Assembly: GCA_948567375.1 (NCBI GenBank)
Contig: OX419760.1
Location: 62,678,911-62,742,910 of the forward strand
Length of the DNA stretch: 64,000 nt
Direction: 5' to 3'
Source of the DNA: Lunularia cruciata
Taxonomy: Eukaryota; Streptophyta; Marchantiopsida; Lunulariales; Lunulariaceae
Shown here: piece after piece, positions 54,625-64,000 of the stretch
How positions within the stretch are numbered: position 1 is the stretch's first letter
Layout of the letters: each line of letters begins with the position of its first letter
Notes under the pieces: generated by a model
Seen by the model: the letters and a program-made list of their open reading frames with translations, nothing else
Told to the model about the DNA's origin: nothing
Database searches by the model: none
Translations under genes and position numbers: made by a program

Positions 54625-55084
54625 TGTAACAATATGTAGTTTACCAATGAGTTAGTCAAGGCTAAGGAAGTAGCAAATAGGCCAAATTAGCATAAAATAT
54701 TCTAGAAGTATCTAGGAAGCTACTTGGTACCTTCTAAGTATTAAGTAATGTGCATGCCAAGTGGCAACTTCTAGAAGGAAGCTTTTTGGGAAGCTTCCCA
54801 ACTTTCTTAGTTTGCACTCCAAGTAGATAGCTTCTAGAAACTTTTAACTAGCTTAGCTTGCATGCCAAGTAGGTGACTTCTAGAAGGAAGCTTCTTGAGA
54901 AACTTCTTGGATGACTTTGCTTGCACTCCAAGATAGTGGCTTAAGGAAGCTTCTCAAGAGCCTTATATGCTCCTTATAAATACCAAAGTAAAAGCTTATG
55001 CTAAGCATTTGGAATTTCTTTCATTCAAGTGTCCTAATGTGGTCTCCTATTCTCCTATTTTCTCCTTGATCTTTGTCTTTTACA
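54625..55084 (+). repeat. LTR of a third gypsy element, HSE-rich
   Basis: Starts TGTAACAATATG and ends ctttttaca-like (gtcttttaca). ttggtatatgagtagg follows directly (55,085 on) and resembles the initiator-Met primer site TGGTATCAGAGC. TTCTAGAA occurs at 54,700, 54,769, 54,832 and 54,879, the last continuing as ggaagcttcttgagaa. A TATA-like ttataaata is at about 54,973. Confidence 0.8.
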
Positions 55085-56829
55085 TTGGTATATGAGTAGG
55101 AATAGGATGGATGGAATTTATGGATCATCAAATCCATTTTCACCAAACCATTAGAATTTTTGTCTTTGTACTACCTAAGCATCATTTCATGCAATTCATC
55201 ACCTACGCTTTGGGCAGAATTTTTTGAATGTGAATCACCTTGTCGGAGGAACCTTTGGTACTTTTGGTTGTAACTTATGGAGAACATTGGACTTATGGTC
55301 TTGCATCTTTGTGTTAATTGAGATAAATTGGGAGTAGTGTGATAAAGTAGTAGCTATGGTGGCAATACTTGAGGTTAACATAATTATGCAACAATAGATT
55401 GAGCACCTTACTTGATTGTTGAATGAATGAGACTATCAATGACAAGATCCCATAGCGAGAGCACCATTTCTAGAAGGAGAAGAGCAAATCTGATTTCAAA
55501 AATCCAAGGTATTTGATGGCAGTAGTATGATAGAATAGTAGCCATGGTGACAATACTTGAGGTTAAAATTACTATGCAATAACAAATTGAGCACCTTTCT
55601 TGATTGTTGGATGAACAAGACTATCAAACAACAAGATCCCATAGAGAGAGCACCATTTTGAGAAGGAGAAGAGAAAATCTGATTTCCAAAACCCAAGGTA
55701 TTTGATGGGAAGAATCTCTCAAGCACAATAGAGAATTTTGTATTTGATTGTGAATGTTCTTTTGATGCTACAAATCTTCAAGATGAATGGAAACATATTC
55801 ACTTAGCTTCAAGCCAATTGGATGGAGTGTTAAAACTATGGTGGAAATTCCAAGAGGAGTGAGCTAAAAGGCAATTTTTTATGCCAATCTTGACATGAGA
55901 AGAATTCAAGGATACAATAATTAAGCAATTCCAAACAATAAATGTCACACAAGCAACACAAGATAAGTTAGCAGAGTTGAAGCATATTGGTTCTATAAGA
56001 AGCTAAGTCATGTAGTTCCAAAACATCTTTATGTAGTTTATAGATATAATTGATAGTAAAGTTGTTGATCAATTTGTGAGGGGCTTGAATTCACAAACCA
56101 AATTGGAAGTGACTATGCAAGAGCCAAAACACTTGGAAGAAGCCATGCAATTGGTTGAGCACTTTAATTCCTTAGTTGTGACAACATGGTCTTGATCTCA
56201 ACCATCACAAAACCTACCAACACATTACACATGAGTAGGTAGAGGGGCAAGCATCAATGGAGATTGATGCTATCCAACAGAGACTACTTGGCACAACAAT
56301 TTGGGAAAGATTATGAAAAAATGGTGATTGCTTTTATTATCACCATATTGGACATCACATTGCTGAATGTCCACTCAAGAATAGTCAACCTCAACAAATC
56401 GCCCAAATGAAGTTTATGAAGCAAAATAATGAAACAAGGAATCCCAATAGGAGATTTCAAGCCATCTATTGGGAATTTGATTAGTTCCAATAAGATTTAA
56501 GGCTCAACCTATGCAAGTTTGCTTCACTTGCAAGGTACAATATTTAATTGTGGTTGTAAGATTTTGGTTGGTTTTGGAAGTTCAGAACCATGTCTATGCA
56601 ATTAGCAAAGGATTTAAGTATTCCTATCAAGCCAATAATCAGAAATAGATTGATGATGGTGGATGGTAGAAAGGGTTCTACATTCTATACCTTGCATCTT
56701 ATTACTTTCAAGATTGGGAAAGAGTATTTGGAGTGTATGAGGTTTGTAGTAGCACCTCTACATTATGATGTCATTCTAGGTCTACCTAAGTTTGAACGTC
56801 ATAAGGTTCAATTTGATTGGGACCAATGA
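55085..56829 (+). pseudogene. Gypsy Gag and protease remnant
   Basis: Follows the LTR on the plus strand. Gag remains at about 55,690-56,430, with a knuckle reading CYYHHIGHHIAEC (second Cys lost). The protease part ends in the ORF 56,590-56,829: AKDLSIPIKPI, RLMMVDGRKGSTFYTLHL, then YDVILGLPKFERH, typical of retroviral-type proteases; the active-site DSG reads GFG just upstream. Pol is missing: the next element starts at 56,871. Confidence 0.8.
55333..55709 (+). repeat. Tandem duplication (~188 bp) in gypsy leader
   Basis: Two units share gtagtrtgata, atggtgrcaatacttgaggtta, ttgagcacct, acaagatcccatag and ccaaggtatttgatgg (ends near 55,517 and 55,708). Confidence 0.85.
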
Positions 56830-56872
56830 CAAGTACAACACGTACAAATACAACACATACAAGTACAACATG
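56830..56872 (+). repeat. 15-bp tandem repeat at protease end
   Basis: aagtacaacacgtac, aaatacaacacatac, aagtacaacatgt: nearly three units directly after the protease stop and before the next LTR. Confidence 0.85.
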
Positions 56873-57550
56873 TATTGTGAGCCTGCCTATCTCCCACTTA
56901 GGATGGACATCTAATGGCTATTATAGTAGCGTACCATGTACTAAGAAAGCAAAGAACCCCAACTCCATGATACTCTTCCAAGGCTGACACTCCAAGAATC
57001 AAGACATTGCTCACTAAAGAACTCAATGCAAGAGATAGTTGTAAATGAAAGGATGATGAGTACTTCCTCACCCCTTGTTTATACACTTGTGAAATAGTTA
57101 TGCACTAAAGTTACTATTTACCAAAGTAACTCAAGTCACTAGGCTAAAAGTCAAGTAAAGTCAAAAAGTATAAAGGAATATCCATCCACATGGGCATATT
57201 CCACTAAGCATGTGATCTTATCTTGACCAAACAACTAAGTCAAGGATTCCTTCACATGGGCTATCCTTGGAATATAGAAGAATCCAAAACAAAAAGGCTT
57301 ATGGGCCCAAGAGTTCTCAACTCTTTCCTCAAAACCAAACACCTAAGAATAGTACCAAGTCAACACACGAGAATCCAAAATATTAGTGCTTATCTTTTCC
57401 ACTTTCTCTAAAGTAAGGTCCAATCTATCTTAGCTATGACTAACTTTAGCTAATCATGACTAATGTAGAACCTTCCTTTATCTATATAAATAATATCTCT
57501 CAAGTACTTGTTATAGTAAGCTAAATATCACAATACCACACACATGCACA
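56871..57550 (-). repeat. 3' LTR of fourth gypsy element
   Basis: Matches the start of the 5' LTR at 63,893-64,000. The inner boundary is uncertain (about 57,540-57,570); on the minus strand a purine-rich gggagtaaa lies just upstream (about 57,571-57,579). Confidence 0.75.
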
Positions 57551-57878
57551 AATGAGTGTTATATTTACTCCCGGACTAAGTTTTCACTTTGTCCTCAAAA
57601 AGAAGGTCTCTTTACTTTCTATGATACATTTTCAACTTATCATGGTTAATCCTCTCAAAGTGTCTCCTTCCCAACTCCTTGAGATCATAGGTGTAATTGC
57701 TCCATACCTTCTCCACTATGAAAGGTCCAAAGTACTGAGGCAAAAACTTCTTTTGCACTCTCTTGAATCAAATGGAATAAAACAACATTACCCAATCACC
57801 TTCTTTGAAATCCTCCACCTTCTTCTTGCTTTGCCTCTTATTATAGCTCTCCTTTTTCTTCCTCTAGGTTTGCTCCAC

Positions 57879-58778
57879 TCAAACCATAACAACTTCTCTT
57901 GCCTCTTCCAACTCCATGAGTTGATCCTTCCTTGACTTCTTTGCATCACCTCCTTGTGCTTTCTTCAATCTCCTATGAATGCTTTGGAAGGTCTGAAGAT
58001 CAAAGTGAATAGATAAGGTAGACTCAATACCATATACCAATTGAAATGGAGAATATCTAGTGGAAGTCTTCATGGTTGTCCTATACTTCCACAAAACTGC
58101 ATGAATCCTCTTGTCCCAATGATGTTTAGCTCCCTCTATTTCTACATCTTTGGCCAACATCATGCACAAGGTCTGATTGGTTCTCTCTGCCAAGCTATTG
58201 GAATTTGGCTTATAGGATGTAGTTACTCTATGTGTGATACATAAATGTTGTAGCATGGATGTAGTGATGCTTCTTGTAAACTCTCCTCCTCTATTAGAAA
58301 CCAACTCCAAAGTGCATCCAAACCTAGTTATAATGTGTTCATAAAGAAATCTACCCACTTCATCTTCATTCTTGTCCCTCAATGGTCTAACCTCAACCCA
58401 CTTGGTAAGGTAGTCAATAACTACTCCAATGTACCAACTGTTCCTTGGGGTTCTACTAAGAGGACCTGCAAAATCAATTCCTCACTTCTCAAAAGGTCCA
58501 AGCAATAGAATTGATCTAAGTGGTGGAGTGGATGTAGACTTTCTAGCAAAAACTTGACAAACATGACAAGTTTTGCAATAATCAAGAAAATCCTTGAAAA
58601 TCCCTCTCCAATGGTAACCTACGTCTAGAATCTTGAAAGTAGTCACCTTTCCTGCAAAGTGTCCTCCATACACCAAACCTTCATGAAACTCCTTTATGAG
58701 TAGGATAGACTCTTCCTTTCCCATTGCTCTTTGAAGTAGACCATATGCTCCTTGGTGAAAAAGAATATCTTCCACCAT
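57879..58778 (-). pseudogene. Integrase of fourth gypsy element
   Basis: The ORF 58,778-58,482 has the zinc part (HEGLVYGGHFAGKVT, then CKTCHVCQ). After a stop, GIDFAGPLSRTPRN gives the first Asp. The ORF 58,382-57,879 has LVSNRGGEF, where the second Asp reads Asn, and NSLAERTNQTL with the Glu, then YRTTMKTSTRYSPFQLVYG, typical of gypsy integrases. Two stops and the lost Asp make it inactive. Confidence 0.88.
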
Positions 58779-60611
58779 CTTGTAAGGTCTAGATCTTGCT
58801 GCAAGGCCTTCCTCTCCTTAGCATGTATCCCTTTTGGATAGTTACCTCTTGTCACAAAATCCACAATCTCCTCATACTCCATTGGAACCTCTTGAGGGAT
58901 TGAGATTTTCATGAGCTCCTCCTCTGAGAAGGAATCATCCATTGACTCATCTCCATCATGATCATAGGCCCTAGATAACAAATCTGCATATTTCTTCTCT
59001 CGCCTATCCTCAATGGTGTAGTTATACTCAGACAAGAGTATCATCTACCTTGCTAGTCCTCCTTCCACATTAGGCTTGTTGAAGATGTACTTCAAAGCCT
59101 TGTGATCCATGACAATTGTGGCTTTTGCTCCAATCAAGTAGTGTCTAAACTTCTTGAGACCAAATATCATTGCCAACCCTTCTCACTCTGTGATAGAGTA
59201 GTCCTTTTCTGCTGAAACCATCTGCCTACTAGCATAAGCTATTGGATGATCATGCCCATCCTGGTCTAATTGACTAAGAGTGCATCCTATAGCTACATTA
59301 GAAGCATCAGTGTAGAGGATGAAGAGCTTACTCCAATTAGGTTTAGCAAGAATTGGAGCTACAACAAGGGATTGCTTGAGCTCCTCAAAAGCTTTGAGAG
59401 CCTCCTCATCTTCCAAAATCACCATGTAATCTACACCCTTCTTCATGTAGATTGCCAATGCATAAGCCTTGTTGGAAAATGAGAAGATGAACATCCTATA
59501 GTACCCAACCATCCCCAAGAATTCTCTTAACTCTATCAAACTTGAAGGGAATGGAAGGTCTGAGATTTTCTTCACCCTCTCGAAATCAACTACTTTTCCA
59601 TCCTTGGAGATGATGTGCCCCAAAAGTAGACCTTCTTCACATCCAAAAATGCACTTCTTTGGATTGAGTCATAAAAAAGACTTCATGGATGACTTTTGTG
59701 TGACAAATGACATTGATGACAAATTTTCCAATGAAAGATTTGAATACTTTATTTATGAACCGTTGGAATGTAGCTGGAGCATTGCAAAGCCCAAAAGGCA
59801 TGACCTTGAAAGTGTAAGTTCTCCAAGGTGTGGTGAATGTGGTGATTTGTTGATGCTCTGGTGCAATCTTGATCTGGTTATCTCCACTATAACCATCTCC
59901 AAAACTATACCTCTCATGACCTACAACCTCCTCCAAGATCTCATTAATGAATGGTAATGGGTAGTAGTCCTTCTTTGTAACAACATTGAGCTTCTTGTAA
60001 TCCACACATATCCAAAGCTTGCCATTCATTTTCTTCACAATCACAATTGGAGACATCCATTTTGAATACTCCACCTCAAAGATAAATCTAGCCTCCTTGA
60101 GCTTATCAATCTCCTCCTTGACAACTAAAGCTATTGGCGGGCTAATGTGACATTGCTTTTGGCGGACTGGTCTTGCATGTGACTCCACCTCAATCTTGTG
60201 CTCCTCCAAGATGACTTCCTTTAGATCCTTGTAATTGAAAGCAAACACATGGATGAACTTGCAAAAAATCTCCTCAAATCTCACCTTCTCCTCCTTGGTA
60301 ACATTTGGACCATACTTGAAGGTAGATAACCTCCTTTCTATCTCCTCAAGTGTCAATGGTGATTTATGTGGGTCCTTCAAAACTTTTGGCTTAGGTGAAA
60401 AATCCATAGCATATAAGGGATACACATGTGAATAAGATTCAGATTCATCCTCCTCTGTGGAAGCCTCCTCCTTCATGCTTGTGTTCACACCTAAAGCTCC
60501 TTCTTCTGAATGTGATTCCCAATAATCAAAAGATGGTGTATCTGAATGTGAAGTGTTGGTGGTGGTAGTCACAAGAACTATGACTCTATGGTTTGATGGC
60601 CCAATCCTCAA
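58779..60611 (-). pseudogene. RT and RNase H of fourth gypsy element
   Basis: RT: CHISPPIALVVKEEIDKLKE, MSPIVIVKKMNGKLWICVDY, YSFGDGYSGDNQIKIAP (one change from the usual LDGYSGYNQI), FKVMPFGLCNAPATFQR (60,611-59,637). The YxDD region near 59,690 is not readable. RNase H and connection: LREFLGMVGYYRMFI and FILYTDASNVAIGCTLSQ (59,623-59,183), then MILLSEYNYTIEDRREKKYADLLSR (59,044 on), the usual link to integrase. Confidence 0.88.
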
Positions 60612-61362
60612 GTACCCTTTGTGCTGTTCTCAACCATGGGCTCCAAAGAAGCAAATCATAGCTTGAATCCTTCAAGACTTGGAAAGTTATGAGATTTTGA
60701 ATGCCTATAATTGAAACTACCACCTTATCTATCACCCTTACTGGTTGAACTTGTTGCTTAGTTGCCATGCTCACCACAAATGTTGAAGGTCTAGAGGGTA
60801 TCATATCCAACTTACTCATCAACCTTTCTGACATGGCATTCATTGCTAATCCTCCACCAACCAATGCATCCTTGATGTTGTGACCATTCACTCTCACATC
60901 AATCTTGGAGGTATATTCACAAGCCTCCCATGGTGTTGGTTTAGCATCCACCACCCCCATTGATATTGGAACTTGTGCCTTCTTCTTCCTCTTGCTCCTT
61001 GTAGAACTCAAACCACCTCTAAGCTCCTTTCTCAAAGTAGGATTCAAAGCAATCAATTGGCCAATTGTGATATTAGCCCTGTGGCTACTAACATCCTCCA
61101 AGACATTGTAGTTCCATTGTTGCTTTGAGATTAAAAAGTCTTCCTTCTCCAACTTCTTCCTTGGAGTCTTTGTTGTTGATGGTGTTGAAGTGCTTTTGCA
61201 AGTGCTCCTAGTAGGCATAGGAGTATCTTGGCTAGGAGTAAATCCTTGAGAAGAGTGCACATCCTTTGCAAAACAAGCTCTCTTCTTCTCTTGTGCAAAA
61301 AGATCCAAATGAAGACCTTTGGACTTTGAGCATTCCTCCTTCTCATACTTGCTCTCAACCAC
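60586..61362 (-). pseudogene. Protease region of fourth gypsy element
   Basis: VNGHNIKDALVGGGLAMNAM is the active-site region, where the usual Asp-Gly-Gly reads Val-Gly-Gly-Gly, so the catalytic Asp is lost. VVSMATKQQVQPVRVIDKVV and the flap-side sequence SYDLLLWSPWLRTAQ follow. The upstream part is a Lys/Ser-rich linker. It overlaps the end of the Gag ORF in another frame. Confidence 0.8.
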
Positions 61363-62360
61363 ATCATGGATGCTATCCCCTTTACCTTGTTTGGATTAGA
61401 AGCCACTTGGGTTTGACTTCCTCTCTCTTTCCCTCTATTGGCTCCCTCATAACCCCTTCCTCCCTGGTAAGTAGAATATGGGTAATTCCTTTGGATATGG
61501 CCTCTTCCTCCACAACCAAAACAATTTTTCTTATTGAAATTTTTGGTTGGTTGGCCTCCTCTATATGGAAAATTTCCATAACTCCTAGGCCCTCTCCCCA
61601 CATTCTGATCTACCTCTCTCTTCTCCCATAGTTGCACTACATTGATCTTGAGATCTGCAAGTTGTTCAATGATAGTTTGAAGTGGATCCTTTGGTAGGAG
61701 TGCAAGAATTGGAGCGACTACTACTTGTGGTGCAACTCTTGTCACCAAAGTATTAGAAGTTCCACCATACTTGTAACATTGAGGAGGATGCACAATCTCC
61801 TTCACCACCAAATCACTCATCCACTTCCAAAGTCTCCTCCATACGAATCACAATCTTGATAGCTTCAACCTTGGAGAAGGTTTCTCTTGCTTCTAATTTG
61901 TGGTCTCAATCCTCCCACAAAGTTCTTGGTGAGCTTGGCCCATATGCCAATCATAGTAATCTCCACATCATCCACACCTTTCCTCAACATTGTGCAAAAT
62001 CTAGACTCTAACTTTTCCACTCTTTCCACATAGACTCTCACTTTCTCTCTATCTTGTTGCTTGAGAGAGGTTCCCTCACTCATCAATCTCTCATAACTCT
62101 CATTTGGAAGAAAGTTCTCAACGAGTGCTGAAGTCAAACTCTCCCAAGACACTTCTTGCCCATCTCTCCTCTCTCACTTTTGGTATTCTGACTCATACCA
62201 TGTATATACTGCATCCTCAAAGAAATTTGGTAATAATGAGGCCCACTCATCCTTTCTCCTCTCATTTTTTCCTATGCAAGCTCTCTTGAAGCCTATCACA
62301 AAAGCCTCCACATCTTCTCTATCCTTGCCAAAGAAAGTTGGAAGTTTCCTCATTTTAACC
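61131..62360 (-). pseudogene. Gag of fourth gypsy element
   Basis: Capsid region: LPTFFGKDREDVEAFVIGFK (about 62,350), WESLTSALVENFLPNESYER, VRVYVERVEKLESRF (62,152-61,865). After frame changes, the ORF 61,820-61,131 has a zinc knuckle CFGCGGRGHIQRNYP, where the last Cys of CX2CX4HX4C reads Tyr. Inactive. Confidence 0.85.
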
Positions 62361-63876
62361 CCTCATTATCTTTCTTTTCTCTTTTTTTTTCTCTCACTCT
62401 TTAACCAATAGATTATATATGCGACTAACACCATTTGAGAGTAATCCACCCTAGAGAACACAAAAGGTTTAGGTTGCTCCAAGATTTCTATAGCAACATC
62501 AAATCCTAGAGTGCATATTAATTGAACCCTCATGGATAGTTTATCCATAAGTTGAAAGATTATCTCCATTACTAATCTTGAGAACTAGCCAATGAAGGTA
62601 GTAGTATTTCTATAGTTGTACTAAGACTCCCTCCAAGATTCTTCACCAAAGTTTCCAAATTTTTTTTTTGCTCCACTACACTCATGTCCTTTTGGAAGTC
62701 AAACCTCATACAACTCCTTGGTCTTAGATCTTCTCCCTCCCAATCTTGGTGAAGAAGGTCCAACATGCAAACCCAAGTTAAGTAAGACTCTCCTTTCCCT
62801 TAATCTCTTTCTCTCAAAGGTGAATGGACATGAACTTGCCTTATGTCCTTTCTCTCCATCTAGAAAGCACTTAGACTCACCTTTTCCTCCAAGTGGTGTA
62901 GGTTTTTGGATCCTCTTAACACTCTCTTCAAATTCTATTCTAAACTCTTTCTTTCTCAAATCCACCCCTAAAATCACCTCAAACCCTTGGGGAACCTTCC
63001 ATATCCTTAATTTCCACTCTTGGTGACCCTCCATGTTCCCAATATGAGTCCCAACACTCAAACATGCCTTTTATTGCTCTCACACTCCTCATGCATGAGA
63101 TCTAAACTCTATAGAATTGACACTTCCTCATAGTGTCATTCAGATATCTTTAAATTGTATGTCATAGTCCTTTGAAATGTTGCACACTTGACCACAACTC
63201 TAGGGCATCTCTCCTTGCAAAATTTCAGATCTTTTCATTGAGCCATTTGGCCTAAGCACCTTTCTATTCAACACACATATTTCAGATTTTGTTTGAAAAC
63301 CACCCCCTCACTTTAAAAACTCATAACTCTTTGTGCAAGAATGATCTCTCTCTAAATTGTGTGTCAAGTGGTGAGATACAATTAATTGAAGTTTCTTTGA
63401 AATTTTTAGAACAATCCGTTGAAAATTGAAGAAATGGTAAACTCTGTATAATTTTCCAAAGAGCATGCAATTGTTGGAGCAATTTACCCTATCAACTTCC
63501 AAAATTTTTAGCCTAATGTGCATAGTAGCTCACATAATAATTCCAAGTATTCTAATTGAAGGATAACACAAACTATCATGTGTAGAAATTTCAAATTCAA
63601 ATCTCAAACTTGAGATTTTACCCAAAATCACCTTAATCTCCTAAATATGCAATCCACCTCACACAATCTCTCCAAATCCTCTCATGTGTACAAGATGTAT
63701 AAAATCACCTCAAAGACATCATAATGAACTATAAGGTATAAAAATGGATCCAAGTTCTCTAACATAAGTTTAGCCATCTCCTCCCCTAAAGTTCTCTCCA
63801 AATGAGCTCTCATAGCCTTCTTCTGTCTAATATAGAATTGTACATAGAACATTATCTTGCATTTTAGAGAGGTCAT
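62361..63876 (-). other. Leader of fourth gypsy element
   Basis: Lies between primer site and Gag. It holds ORFs at 63,061-62,699 (120 codons, with CFLDGEKGHKASSC, a CX4-type knuckle-like phrase) and 62,569-62,366, neither assigned. The first could be an extra small ORF of the element. Confidence 0.5.
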
Positions 63877-64000
63877 GGCAACGGAACCAAAATGTTACCC
63901 GATCTGTTTCTCACTCAAGATGAACCTCTGATGGCTATTATGGTAGCGCACCATGGACTAAGAAGGCAAAGAACCCCAATTGTATCATACTCCTCCAAGG
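63877..64000 (-). repeat. Primer site and start of 5' LTR, fourth gypsy
   Basis: On the minus strand the LTR ends GGGTAACA (63,893), and TGGTTCCGTTGCC follows after three bases (63,889-63,877), as expected for a primer-binding site starting TGG. The tRNA is not identified. The LTR continues past the window end. Confidence 0.8.

Larger units (their letters stand above)
56871..64000 (-). mobile_element. Fourth gypsy element, runs off window
   Basis: The 3' LTR is at the left (56,871 to about 57,550) and the 5' LTR begins at 63,893; they share gatgg(a)catctaatggctattatagtagcg and ctaagaa(a/g)gcaaagaacccc. Between them, on the minus strand, lie Gag, protease, RT, RNase H and integrase in normal gypsy order. 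No methyltransferase or PHD is present. Frameshifts and stops are frequent. It was inserted just after the protease of the preceding fragment. Confidence 0.88.

Noticed and set aside
59604..59957. Plus-strand ORF containing MDDFCV, which resembles an RT active site
   Set aside because: It is antisense to the minus-strand RT of the fourth gypsy element; the resemblance is accidental.

Overview
The window looks like repeat-rich nuclear DNA of a streptophyte plant. A seedless lineage or a charophyte alga would fit best, but this is inference: I see no marker that fixes the species. Supporting points are one intron-rich host gene with GT-AG introns, plant-type Ty1/copia and Ty3/gypsy elements, a PIF/Harbinger transposase remnant, a plant-type telomere-like motif, and a gypsy element carrying an unpermuted DNMT3-type cytosine methyltransferase. 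Angiosperm DRM enzymes are permuted, so they do not match that order.

Layout. 1-10.3 kb: decayed DNA with several copies of one non-LTR retrotransposon family (a zinc finger - reverse transcriptase - restriction-like endonuclease LINE). 10.3-15.7 kb: unassigned DNA, ending in a 2.4-kb block of degenerate direct repeats. 15.7-30.8 kb: a Ty1/copia element (+ strand, perfect 5-bp TSD TACTA) whose 5' LTR is split by a 9.85-kb Ty3/gypsy element on the minus strand. 31.7-37.25 kb: the only convincing host gene, an AFG1/LACE1-type mitochondrial AAA ATPase on the minus strand, with 14 exons and a 500-aa intact product. 38.2-47.5 kb: a cluster of LINE copies in both orientations, including one with zinc finger, RT and endonuclease parts, one interrupted by a solo LTR, and two tiny 5'-truncated insertions with 14-15 bp target-site duplications. 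48.8-50.0 kb: a Harbinger pseudogene. 52.7-64.0 kb: three more gypsy fragments, one with a heat-shock-element-rich LTR.

The most striking object is the gypsy element at 16,078-25,928. Its gene order on the minus strand is Gag - protease - C5-DNA-methyltransferase - reverse transcriptase/RNase H - integrase - PHD finger. It therefore carries a chromatin 'writer' and a predicted histone-tail 'reader' in one pol region. A second truncated copy at 52.7-54.6 kb keeps the PHD finger with all eight zinc ligands. Both copies have an unusual 3' end in which the LTR lies between two ~85-125 bp direct repeats.

The LINE family places its stop codon in the loop of a perfect GC hairpin. A second perfect hairpin and a short T-run follow, with no poly(A) tail. 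Nearly all mobile-element ORFs are broken by stops of the TGG->TAG and CAG->TAG type, as expected for old methylated repeats. No rRNA, tRNA, CRISPR or bacterial features were seen. Coordinates of element boundaries come from reading direct repeats by eye and may be off by a few bases.
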